Below are positions 55,230-64,000 of a stretch of DNA of 64,000 nt, piece by piece (positions within the stretch are counted from its first letter, which is position 1; the number at the start of each line of letters is the position of its first letter). Source of the DNA: Notolepis coatsorum (lineage: Eukaryota > Chordata > Actinopteri > Aulopiformes > Paralepididae). Position numbers and translations under genes: made by a program. The notes under the pieces were generated by a model. That model did no database searches. It was given only the letters and a program-made list of their open reading frames with translations, and was not told where the DNA came from. The stretch covers positions 13,175,577 to 13,239,576 of the forward strand of contig OZ020591.1 of assembly GCA_963971535.1 (NCBI GenBank), given 5' to 3'.

Positions 55230-58006
55230 TCAGAACTCTGAATCCACATCATCAAACTCCTCATCATCAAACTCCTCCCCACTGTCTTCATCTTCCTCTG
55301 AATTTACTTTAATGTCATCTTCTTTTTGCTGCGAGTGTGTCAGTGAGTTGCAACATGTGCTGTCATTGCCTTTCAGGGCTGTACGTTAACTTTTTTTGCA
55401 CATAGCACTGGTGCTACAGAGGTTGATAGTTTTGTAGCACAGGCCAAAATCTTGTAGCACAAGTATAAAACGTGTTATATTTGTAACAGTCACAAATGTG
55501 CCTATTGTATTTGTGTTATTTAGTTGCAGTGCCATGTTTGGCTGTCATTTAGTATATCGCCATGTGTTATTATTACTATAATAGTAATACTCTCATATGC
55601 TATTTTCAATTAATATCATAAACAACATAAGGAATATTAGCATAATTTTGAGTGGACTGAAGGAATGAGTCAGCGTTAATAGTTTTAAATGCAAATAATT
55701 TATTGAAACATAGAAGTGGGGTCGGTTGGGACACACACACACACACACACAATGGGGGACCCTGATGTAAACAAGACGAAAGTCTTTCTCTGGTCTGCAT
55801 CCCCTTAACAATTGTGTGTATTGAGCCGTACTGTACTGTACCCATTCTGCAATCTGTTAAATAAAGTTTACATTCATTCATTCACACACACTGTTTCAAC
55901 TCACCACCCCCGCATCATATTGTAGTCTAGTCTTCAAACTTCCACTCCTCTCGAAATTTTTTATATTTGAATATCAACATTATCTGTCCATCCTCAGTTT
56001 ACTATAATATACTCCTGTCCTGAGTCCTGACTAGTGACTTCATCGTCTTTCCAAACGCACGCACACACACACAGGGAAGGGGAGAGAGTGCCCCCCATTT
56101 CCCTTTCCACACTGTGTCTGCTGGCTCTGCCTGATCAGGATTAGCTTGTTAGCTTGCTAACGTTGTAGTGATTGTAATGGTACATAAACGTTAATTTCGG
56201 GCGATGTGCGCATAAAGGAATGGCGACGGTGCAAAGCATGTAGATGCATTTGACCCGTTGCGAGAAAAAAAAAACACACCGGACTTATTTCGGGACGTGT
56301 AGGCGCACTGCTGTGTGCGCACCAACACGCTGCTCTGCTTGCAAGCACGGATAGGGCGGATATGACTCGTCGAGTTGTCACGGAGTTTTTTCAAAATAAG
56401 AGTATCATATGCACCTGAATGTTGCTAGCTGTCGATCCTAGTTATTATAGCTGGAGCTGCGCGTGGGCAGAAATGAGACCCGCTACAGGATTTTCAAAAT
56501 AAGAGTATCTATATGAACCGAATCCCTATCGCACCAGTGCTAGTGAAGTAAATCCATCCATCGCACAGACAGCTGTTGCTGTAGCACGTGCGAGATATAT
56601 GTCGCACTGTACACCCCTGCCTTTGCAGAAGCAGTAGTTGGCGTCAAGCTTTGTCAGACGAGGTAGTTTTAGTGACATGACCCCACCACCAGGAGTGGCT
56701 CCTCCAGGGAAGAGAATACCTGCAGGATTCTGCACAAACTGATGAGTGGCCATGGCATGAGTCGTGCGGCACCGTTCGGTGTGAAGACCACAAGATCAAA
56801 ATTGTCACCCCAACTGTGGATGGGGCCAATCTGCCTCTCCAACTGTGCGCAGATAATTATCTGGGTCCTCTGAAGCATATTTGGCAGCTGACTTCCGGAA
56901 CCGTATGACTTCATCGTAGGTGGTGACAATGCCATGCTCGTTAAGATTCTTGACCAGCTCTGTGCTACCATATTTATGGTGGAGTCTTACGGCAAGCCCC
57001 AGGGTTGTCTGATTCCAGCTCCCACTGATGTGCTGCTGGATGCACTGAGCGAGCGTAAGTGATGGTTTGGTCACTTTTCCTTCCTTTGATACCAGACAGG
57101 AGACAAACTTCAAAAGGGATGGACTTGTGGCTTGTATGATCTTGTCATGCTGGAAGCTGCCAAGGTCATATTCACGGTGCAAGGGAATATTCTGCACCTC
57201 AGCTTGCACTCTCTTCACAAGCTTGGTGATAAAATCATCAGCTGCAGTGGTTTTATCTCGTTTTACCAGTTTGAGTGACTTGAGTGTGTGAGTTACTCAT
57301 GGAATGTCTGGCACCCTTCCACCCTCATGACAGCTACAGCATCACCATAAAAGTCACACAAGTTAACTGCAGAGGTGCCCGGAGTTGGCTACATATATAT
57401 CATGTAACTCTGACACTGTCCAGGTTGATGACTTGTCTGCATTCATGTGGTCAATGACAGCAGCTAAACAGCTATCAAACGGTCTGCACTGGGAACTTCC
57501 ACTTGAGGAAACTCTCTTGAAGTCATCGTAGCACTTGGTGTGATACTGGGCATCAGCTGCATGCAGGTCCAGGGAGGCATTTACCCGTAGAGCCACTTCC
57601 TCAGCCCATTGATCCTGGCGCTCATCACATTTAGACAAGATGATGTTTTTGAAGGATGGCTTCCTGGTCTCTCAACAGTCTGGCATTGTTTCACTGGCTT
57701 CCATCTATCAGGGTGTTTAGTGTCTTTGGGTTCGCAAATGATACCACAAAACAGACATTGTTTAGAAAACTCAAAGGCACCATCAGATGAGCTGAGTTTG
57801 CGTTTGGTTGCATTTCTAGACTTAGAAGTATATGAGCTATAACATGATTTGTGACAAACTACAGATGCTGACACACCATGTGTTGTAGCTGAATCGTCAA
57901 GCTCTTCACTCCTCTGAAGCAAAGCTGTAATGCCTTTTGGTCCAGATGTCTTGAAGTCATTGTCCTTGCCATCACAGGGCTCGAATAAGAATTTCTTCCT
58001 TGACAT
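55230..58006 (-). pseudogene. Uncharacterised multi-block protein, degraded
   Basis: The start is taken as the ATG at 58006, just after an acceptor-like TTCATTTCAG. Blocks in order: an N-terminal Cys-rich part (V-V-C-H-K-S-C-Y...C-L-F-C-G-I-I-C); then K-C-D-E-R-Q-D-Q-W-A and A-D-A-Q-Y-H-T-K-C-Y; then S-L-T-L-A-Q-C-I-Q-Q-H and L-G-L-A-V-R-L-H-H-K-Y-G-S; then G-D-N-F-D-L-V-V-F-T-P-N-G; then an acidic C-terminus ending at 55230. I recall proteins with these motifs as widespread, unnamed and multicopy in fish and cnidarian gene sets, without known function. Four frame breaks (about 57660, 57295, 56820, 56770) and a 1.25-kb hAT insertion make it non-functional. A role as a transposition protein is inference from its position only. 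Confidence 0.7.
55374..56619. mobile_element. 1.25-kb hAT with 5-bp duplication
   Basis: Ends CAGGGCTGTACGTTAAC and, inverted, CAGGGGTGTACAGTGCGAC. CCTTT is duplicated at 55369-55373 and 56620-56624. Removal restores the reading C-F-C-K-G-N-D-S of the surrounding gene. Five-base duplications fit the hAT5-like group. Confidence 0.85.
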
Positions 58007-58371
58007 GTCAATCTGAAATGAACAAAAGAAGAATGCACTATTTGTATCCTCCGTCTCTGCACTACCACACACTCTACATTACAGAGCAATATGGATACAT
58101 TGCCAGGATGTACATTTCAGACGGGCTGTTCACTATTCCAATGAAAACATGTATTTCCCATGTTATTGGTATCCTACATGAACAAACTGGTATTTGCATT
58201 ACCTTTTGGGTCTCTTTCTCTGCCTCAGTGCCTCAGATCTTCTATCACACAATTCTACATTAAGGAGAGCAAAAGTACCATATGAATACTCTATACAATA
58301 TTTAGAATCAAACTAGATGCTTCTCTGTGTGACGAGGGATAAAGCCTGGTGACGCGAGGCTAGGTAATAAC
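58007..58371. other. 5' flank of the uncharacterised gene
   Basis: No further exon was recognised. It runs into the hAT MITE at 58372. Confidence 0.4.
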
Positions 58372-58756
58372 TAGGGATGTCCGATATTATCGGCCTACCG
58401 ATATTATCGGCCTACCGATATTATCGGCCGATATTGGCATTCAAATGTGATATCGGAAAATATCGGTATCTGTTTAAATATATATATATTTTTTTTATTA
58501 CATTTCTATAACCTTTATTTACCCAGGCAAGCAAGTAAGAACAAATTCAGATTTTATCTATTGTCAAAAGTATGCATAATGTTGTGTTAATTCCACAACA
58601 AGAGATATGTAATGTTAATTACCTGAAATTATTCCGTTTTTGGGGAGGGGGGGGGGGAACCCTGCATATATCGGTTGATATCGGTATCGGAAATTAAGAG
58701 TTGGACAATATCGGTATATCGGTATCGGTAAAAAAAGCCAATATCGAGCATCCCTA
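58372..58756. mobile_element. 385-bp hAT MITE, TAGGGATGTCCGATAT
   Basis: Termini TAGGGATGTCCGATATTATC and, inverted, TAGGGATGCTCGATATTGGC. The 8-bp duplication GTAATAAC lies at 58364-58371 and 58757-58764. The interior repeats CCGATATTATCGGCC. Confidence 0.95.
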
Positions 58757-58764
58757 GTAATAAC

Positions 58765-59414
58765 GGGTAATAATCACACATTCATGTCATGACATACATT
58801 GCTAACATAGCTAAGCTATGCTTGCATTAACATTAGTTACCGTCAGATGGCTAACGTTAACCCTAAGAGCTATCTTACTACAGCTTGTGATCATATTATA
58901 TTCAGTGTTTGTTATTGGATAGTAATAAAACCACAGTTTGTGTATCCGTTTCTATTTTCTCAACTTACTTGCATTGAAACAACAATCCTTGAAAATCAGG
59001 GGTCTGTATTTGCTGCAGCTGCTCGTTGCCACAGTAGGAATGAGATCATGGTGCAAATTAGCCACTACAAGTTTTGCGTTAACGATTAGCGCACTGAAGT
59101 CTAGGTCAAGGCTAGGAACTGGGGTTCTGAGGAAATTTTATAAGGTAACAGTCACAGTCATTCTGCAATCTGTTAAATAAAGTTTTCATTCATTCACATA
59201 CAAAAATCCAATAGAATAGTTTCTAGTTGTGGCAGCAAACTGCTCCGCTGCCACGTGGACTCATGGCAGAGCTGCATCAGTTACCCCAGTAACCAAGCAT
59301 AAGCACCTAGAGTACCCCATTAGGCGCTATACAAATTAAAGTTATTATTATTATTATCATTCTGTTTACAATTGAACATTCCATGAAAATTATCTCTAAA
59401 TTCAGCATCTTCTG
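58765..59414. other. Interior of the TTAA element
   Basis: It holds a short LINE-A tail (CATTCTGCAATCTGTTAAAT at about 59160) and another LINE or SINE end at 59305-59358 (GGCGCTATACAAATTAAAG followed by (ATT)n). No gene. Confidence 0.5.
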
Positions 59415-59795
59415 AAACATTTATAAACTGAAAATTCATAAAAAAATTGCACCAAAATTAGTAGAAATTTGGTAAATTCCAGTAAATATTGCAATTTTGA
59501 AACTGGTTTCTTTTAAGTATCATAAATGGATTCAGCATGCTGAATAACCCCCCAAAACAACTCCAACATTGTTAAAATTGATCAAGTAGTTTCTGAGATT
59601 TGTCCATTTAGGTGATTATGCAAATGTATGCTAATTATGCAAATAAAATAAGTTGCCCAACATTTACAACTTAGCATCCGGCAGTTTCTGACTGCTGGGG
59701 ACCCGTACTATCCATATCCATCAAAACTTTGGTGGTTCCGAAATTTCCGGGTTCACAATGGGGCTCTATGGGATGGCAAATAGACTAAGGTCCCC
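59415..59795. repeat. Right subterminal inverted repeat
   Basis: Inverse partner of 54441-54787, with GGCAAATAGACTAAGG and AGTAGTTTCTGAGATTTGTC. Confidence 0.8.
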
Positions 59796-59923
59796 AGATG
59801 AATAATGAATACAAATATTTGAAAAAAAGGAAAAACGATCAAATAACTTATATATACGTGGTTGGCGTTTAACGGTTGTCCGCCAAACACGTATATAAAC
59901 GTGGTTTGCGTCCATTGAGTTAA

Positions 59924-60219
59924 GAACTAATTCAAGATTAACAAGGGCCTCCAAGAGCATCAAAAGAAAGCTGCAATTTCTCAATGGCCAACTGAACAGA
60001 ATCAACAGTACGCAATTGTATCATCAAAATACAAATGGAAATTACATCCGTACAAAGAAGAAACAATATGATTGATGTAGATCGTAAAAAGGACACCCAA
60101 AACGGAACCTTGCGGCATACCTTTAGTTATGGACAGAAATTCAGATTGGGCTTGACCCAACTTCACACACTGACGCCTAGAAGATAGATAATCCCGAAAC
60201 CAGACACAGGCATTACCAT
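59924..60219 (-). pseudogene. LINE-B segment 2 (reverse transcriptase core)
   Basis: On the minus strand it reads A-C-V-W-F-R-D-Y-L-S-S-R-R, then K-G-M-P-Q-G-S-V-L-G and the catalytic box Y-F-D-D (Y-A-D-D in intact elements), with later stops. It joins the 63636 segment when the hAT is removed (G-L-D-G-N-A-C-V-W-F), and the 53650 segment when the TTAA element is removed. Confidence 0.92.
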
Positions 60220-60734
60220 TAGAGCTGCCGCGGTATTGATGTTTTCCTTACCGCACAAATTTGCGAAATATTTCCTACCGCTGCGGTTATTACCGCACAC
60301 ACACACACACACACAAAAAAAAAGGTTTGAATGCATTTTTTTTGTAGTCTACTCTTTATAGCAGGGCTATTCAACTAAATTGTTCAGGGGGCCACATTGT
60401 CAGAAACCCAAGGAGCCAGGGGCCGGACTGCCACGGCGCCTCCCTGTGCTATGAATATATGTACACTTGACACAACACGCAACAACATTTTCACAACTTT
60501 TATTTAACTACATTGCAAAAGTAGTATACTTTTCAAAAAAAGTGCTTCATTTATGTGCCACATCTGCAACATCTCCTGCAGAAAGTGCGGCAACAACAGC
60601 AAATCACAGCATCTTATTAGCACTTATTGTCCACTCTTAACTCTCAAACATCAGGGGGGTGGGGGGCAGACAGGCCTAGCCTACATACACACATCTAATG
60701 AGAGCGATTGCACTTATTTGACTGGGCAATGGCA

Positions 60735-60967
60735 GAGCAAGAGGGTTCATAGGAAGTGAGGGCTACCCGCAAACAGTGATGCAAATGCTCATTTGTCAAG
60801 GAGGCACGTTGCTTGTTTTAATGGCATTCATGTGAGAGAAACTGGATTCACAGGTGTATGTTGAGCCAAACATTGTTAGCACAGATATTGCCAGCGTTTT
60901 TATTTTGGGGAATGTCTTGACATGAATACACTTTATCCAAAATGTTGTGGTGGATTCATTCTCAAGT
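60735..60967 (-). pseudogene. Charlie transposase C-terminus, distal part
   Basis: It reads E-N-E-S-T-T-T-F-W-I-K-C, then M-F-G-S-T-Y-T-C-E-S-S-F-S-H-M-N-A-I-K and a stop shortly after. This is the typical hAT dimerisation segment of the Charlie/EPM2AIP1-like group. Confidence 0.85.
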
Positions 60968-62559
60968 CAGGCCTGTACACTGCGATGATCTCGTCGCAAA
61001 TTGCCCCTTAATTTGGCCGTTGCGAGTTGGAAATATTATTTGGGAGCAACGTTGCGAGTTGTGATTTCAACCCTTCATTCGCATTTCACTCCTAAATTAA
61101 TCCATACAAATTGGATACATTTAAAAAAAAACATTAGCCTACAACCAAGGCTGTACAGTGCACAGTGTATGTCGTGGTGCTATGAAAGAATCTGTCGGCA
61201 ATGAATGAACTTACTGCGATCACCGATAGCCTGAGTGAAAAAAAAAGATTTGCGTGTGGAGTGAATCTGGGTCACGCTATATACTTGGTACTTGTAGTCT
61301 ATCGTGCGATTAAAGACCATGTCCCTATCTGCGTAGTCTATACATCCAACACCAAATCCCATAATTCCTAGCAAAACGAAACTGAATGTGGCCTCTCTTC
61401 CTTTCAATATGGACTATTGCATCGCCAAAGAAGCACCTCATTTCAATACATTTAAGACGCAAATTTTGCTCTGCAAGAACAACTGAGTGGATATCAGTCC
61501 ATCTTATGACAACCACGTCCGATGTGGAGAGATGATAAGATGATGATGATTGACGTGATGATGTTATGATTGATTGACGGGGAGTCGGACACGGACACTT
61601 CTAACGTTCAGGTTCAGCCATCGATTTGGTGAGTAGTAGTAGCCCACTATTAGGACGTGAAATACTGTCTACTTAAATTTATAAAATATCAACCTATCTA
61701 TCTATCTAATAATGAGACAATATGCAAATAAGATAATACTAATAATTGTCACGGTGTCCCCGTATATGAAATGAAAGTGGCTTGCAACTTTACTGCTGGT
61801 AAAATCACTGTTTATTTCTCGTTTAGCATAGTATTACATTCCACTTCTATAAACAATCAAAGTCCTACCGTAAGAGCCTCATACGGGTCAATTAAACCTT
61901 TTTGATTAGTCTTTCCTTCAAGCTAAGTTGGACTGAACATTTCACTGTCAAAAGCGCAAATGTAAATAAGGTTGCGTCGCAACACGGTTTTCAAAATAAA
62001 GGTCACATAAAAAAAAGTCCCGGATATACATAAACATTAATTGGCATAGATCTCTATAAACGGCCCAACACATTGATCACTTTAGGCACACACTGAAACC
62101 AGTAACATCACAAATATGAAGCAGGTAATTACCCATACAAATAATAAACCTTTCATGGGGTTATTTACAATAATAATTAATTTGATTTCTAAAGCACTTT
62201 TCATTGTGAAACAAATGTATGCAGAGTTTCTTGTCCTCCTGATTAATGCAATGGTGTGTGTGTTGTGGTGATCTCATTCAAGGAGCACTACACAAGCGCA
62301 CACACACACACACACACAGTTTGTTGTTTTTGTTCTATTAGTGATTTACACACTTTCTCGGTTGGTTCATTATAAAAGATACAAACCTGAAAACAAACAC
62401 ACTTAAATGTTAAATAAAAGGACCACAGTAATGAGGCAGGAACATATTTTTTTTAATAATGGTAAAATTGTTATTAAAAAATGTGCCCCTAAAAAATATT
62501 TTTTGCCCCTAAATGAGAAATTGTGTGCCCCTAGTGAAAAAGCTTAGCGTACAGCCCTG
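60968..62559. mobile_element. 1.59-kb hAT with 5-bp duplication
   Basis: Ends CAGGCCTGTACACTGCGATG and, inverted, CAGGGCTGTACGCTAAGC. CAAGT is duplicated at 60963-60967 and 62560-62564. Removal restores A-L-K-Q-A-L-E-N-E-S-T of the Charlie transposase. The interior is AT-rich with no intact ORF. Confidence 0.9.
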
Positions 62560-62797
62560 CAAGTGCCTGCTTCAGAGCAGATGATGCTTGCATGTCAATT
62601 ATTTCAAGTTGCAGGAGACCTTCATCAATGTGAAGTGATGCAAGGAACTCTTGTCCTTTTGTGGAAATAGCAGCTACAAATGGGTTGCTCACAAAATGCA
62701 TCAATTCTCTGGACATGTCAAATTCATCAAATCGACTTGCAAAGTTTTCCCTCAATTTATCAATGAAATCTGTCATTAATTGAGTGACTTGGCTCAA
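62560..62797 (-). pseudogene. Charlie transposase C-terminus, proximal part
   Basis: Open from 62797 and reading D-F-I-D-K-L-R-E-N-F, F-V-S-N-P-F and L-Q-L-E-I-I-D-M-Q until cut at 62559. The remaining N-terminal two-thirds of the transposase is absent. Confidence 0.85.
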
Positions 62798-63635
62798 TTG
62801 TGCGTGGTAACGTTGACATGAAAAGAAAAAAGTAAAAAAAATATATTTTTTTTTTTTTTTAATTTTTTTTTAATTATCATGTAATCTTTGGTGGGCCGGT
62901 CAGAATCATCCCGCGGGCCGCCAGTTGAATAGCCCTGCTTTATAGCATATAGCCTGCCTCTAGTCTAAATGTCTATCTTTAGAGGATGACTTTGCAGCAT
63001 GAATATTGTTTGGGATTCGGCACGCACGCATTCGTTAAAAGTGAAACACGGATTCGAAGTATCCCCTCTGTGTCGCGGGCAGGGGTGGTAGCGGCGCGCC
63101 CGCCGGTTACCCCCCGTTCCTTTCTTTGCTCAGAGCGTGCAGAGTTGTACCCATTCTGCGGTCTGTTAATAAAGTTTTCAATCAGACAAGTGTATAGAAC
63201 GAAGGGCTTTTATTATAACAATTCGTTGCAGTAAAATCATTATGCCTCGTTCCCTGAGGAGCGACGGTACGTCGGTAATCCACTCTGGTCTCCGGTGGGA
63301 GCTAACGTATATTAGCCGTGTTGTGACTGTGAGCTCTGATCAATGGCTGAGATTCAGGAAGTAAAAGCACTGCAAGATGATCCAACGTGTGACGCGTCTC
63401 TCTTCTGACCAATCAGTGGTCTGCAATGTTTCACATGACTTTTCTGGTACCCAATAGGGTCGCTTGGAACCTCGATAGAGGAGTAGGGTATATCTGCAGA
63501 GCCGTAAGCCCAACGAGAGAAGGGTACTTTATTATTATAAAAGAAAAACAGCGGTGACACGGTATTCAGCCTACTCTTGCGGTGGGCGTGATGTAACAGC
63601 GATACCGCGGTAATGCGGTAATCGCGGCAGCTCTA

Positions 63636-63835
63636 ATTACCATCTAAGCCAATGTTAGATTTTAGAAGCAGGTAGTGAGGTAGGCTTTTGACAAATCTAC
63701 AAAGAGGGCAGCACAGTGTTTCTTCTTATCTAATGCTGAGATAATATAATTTGTAACCAGGCTGATGTAGTACTGTGTTTGGCTCTAAAACCAGATATAA
63801 AAACATATAACAATTAACAATAAAATAAAGAACAA
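63636..63835 (-). pseudogene. LINE-B segment 1 (reverse transcriptase fingers)
   Basis: Frameshifted minus-strand readings G-F-R-A-K-H-S-T-T-S-A and H-C-A-A-L-F-V-D-L-S-K-A, then L-L-L-K-S-N-I-G-L-D-G-N, correspond to the start of the RT domain. It lacks the D-T-V-D-H stretch, so it carries a small deletion. Confidence 0.85.
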
Positions 63836-64000
63836 ATTACAGAATCAAAAAATATTCATCACAAGTCATCGACATCAGGGTTCATACAGGGGCAATATAA
63901 ATCAGTCAAAACATCTGCAGCCAGATGTCTCTGCCTCAAAGTCATTAAGAATAACTTTAAATGCATCCAATGAGACCACCTACCAAAGATTCTGATCATT
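63836..64000. other. Right edge, probable retroelement sequence
   Basis: AT-rich, then a minus-strand reading L-D-A-F-K-V-I-L-N-D-F-E-A-E. It resembles a LINE C-terminal or SINE-linked piece. It does not continue the LINE-B RT frame. Confidence 0.4.

Larger units (their letters stand above)
53666..59923. mobile_element. 6.26-kb TTAA element with an uncharacterised gene
   Basis: TTAACTCATTGACTGC at the left and the inverse TTAACTCAATGGACGC at the right. Subterminal inverted repeats of about 350 bp lie at 54441-54787 and 59415-59795. A minus-strand multi-exon gene relic occupies 55230-58006. It interrupts LINE-B precisely at a TTAA. The ends look piggyBac-like, yet the gene is not a piggyBac transposase as far as I can tell. 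Either the gene belongs to the element or another element brought it in. Confidence 0.65.
60362..62937 (-). mobile_element. hAT-Charlie-type element with transposase relic
   Basis: Ends CAGGGCTATTCAACTAAATT and, inverted, CAGGGCTATTCAACTGGCGG. The 8-bp duplication CTTTATAG lies at 60354-60361 and 62938-62945. It holds a minus-strand transposase C-terminus and is interrupted by 60968-62559. Confidence 0.95.
60220..63635. mobile_element. hAT MITE, TAGAGCTGCCGCG family, with inserts
   Basis: Termini TAGAGCTGCCGCGGTATTGA and the inverse of TAGAGCTGCCGCGATTACCG. The 8-bp duplication ATTACCAT lies at 60212-60219 and 63636-63643. Apart from the nested element it is about 0.84 kb and matches 42900-43890 in inverted orientation. 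It contains a LINE-A tail-like piece at 63148-63186. Confidence 0.95.

Noticed and set aside
56157-56394. Small minus-strand ORFs near 56.2-56.4 kb
   Set aside because: They lie inside a non-autonomous hAT and show no domain or conservation signal.

Overview
This window is eukaryotic and almost certainly from a teleost fish. It has spliced gene relics with GT/AG borders, non-LTR retrotransposon tails, tRNA-derived SINEs (one of the HE1/DANA type), a Gypsy LTR element, and many hAT, piggyBac-type and Kolobok-type DNA transposons with their non-autonomous derivatives. There is also a U6 snRNA fragment, two 5S rRNA-like sequences, long microsatellites and several minisatellites. I see no intact host gene; at best there are two isolated exon-like segments (22.9 kb and 51.8 kb). 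Everything else is mobile DNA, its relics, or tandem repeats.

Layout. 0-6.5 kb: a CT-rich minisatellite fused to a LINE reverse transcriptase fragment (family called LINE-A here), a 32-bp minisatellite, and a hAT transposase relic whose BED-finger codons are split by a SINE. 6.5-11.8 kb: a 5.3-kb TTAA-bounded element, inserted in a 61-bp tandem array, that carries two 5S rRNA-like sequences. 11.9-24.1 kb: LINE fragments, SINEs, a 1342-bp tandem segmental duplication, and a foldback element with 11-bp flanking repeats. 24.2-29.1 kb: a Gypsy element with two identical 152-bp LTRs, with a 972-bp hAT element inside its integrase region. 29-35 kb: hAT elements, minisatellites in inverted orientation, and LINE-A tails. 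35.5-46.8 kb: a minus-strand hAT transposase gene cut by a 7.6-kb TTAA element, which itself holds a block of nested hAT elements and a THAP-bearing palindrome of Kolobok type. 47-52 kb: more TTAA and hAT elements. 52.3-64 kb: one minus-strand LINE (LINE-B) dissected by two TTAA elements and one hAT element, each of which holds further insertions.

The strongest evidence is that removing each insertion plus one copy of its target duplication restores what was there before: an open reading frame (LINE-B, BED finger, Gypsy integrase, hAT C-terminus) or a tandem-repeat unit. This gives a relative order of insertions. The least familiar object is the 6.26-kb element at 53666-59923. It has TTAA ends, subterminal inverted repeats of about 350 bp, and a degraded multi-exon gene of an uncharacterised protein family. 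Superfamily names rest on terminal motifs, target-site length and protein motifs read by eye; no database search was run.
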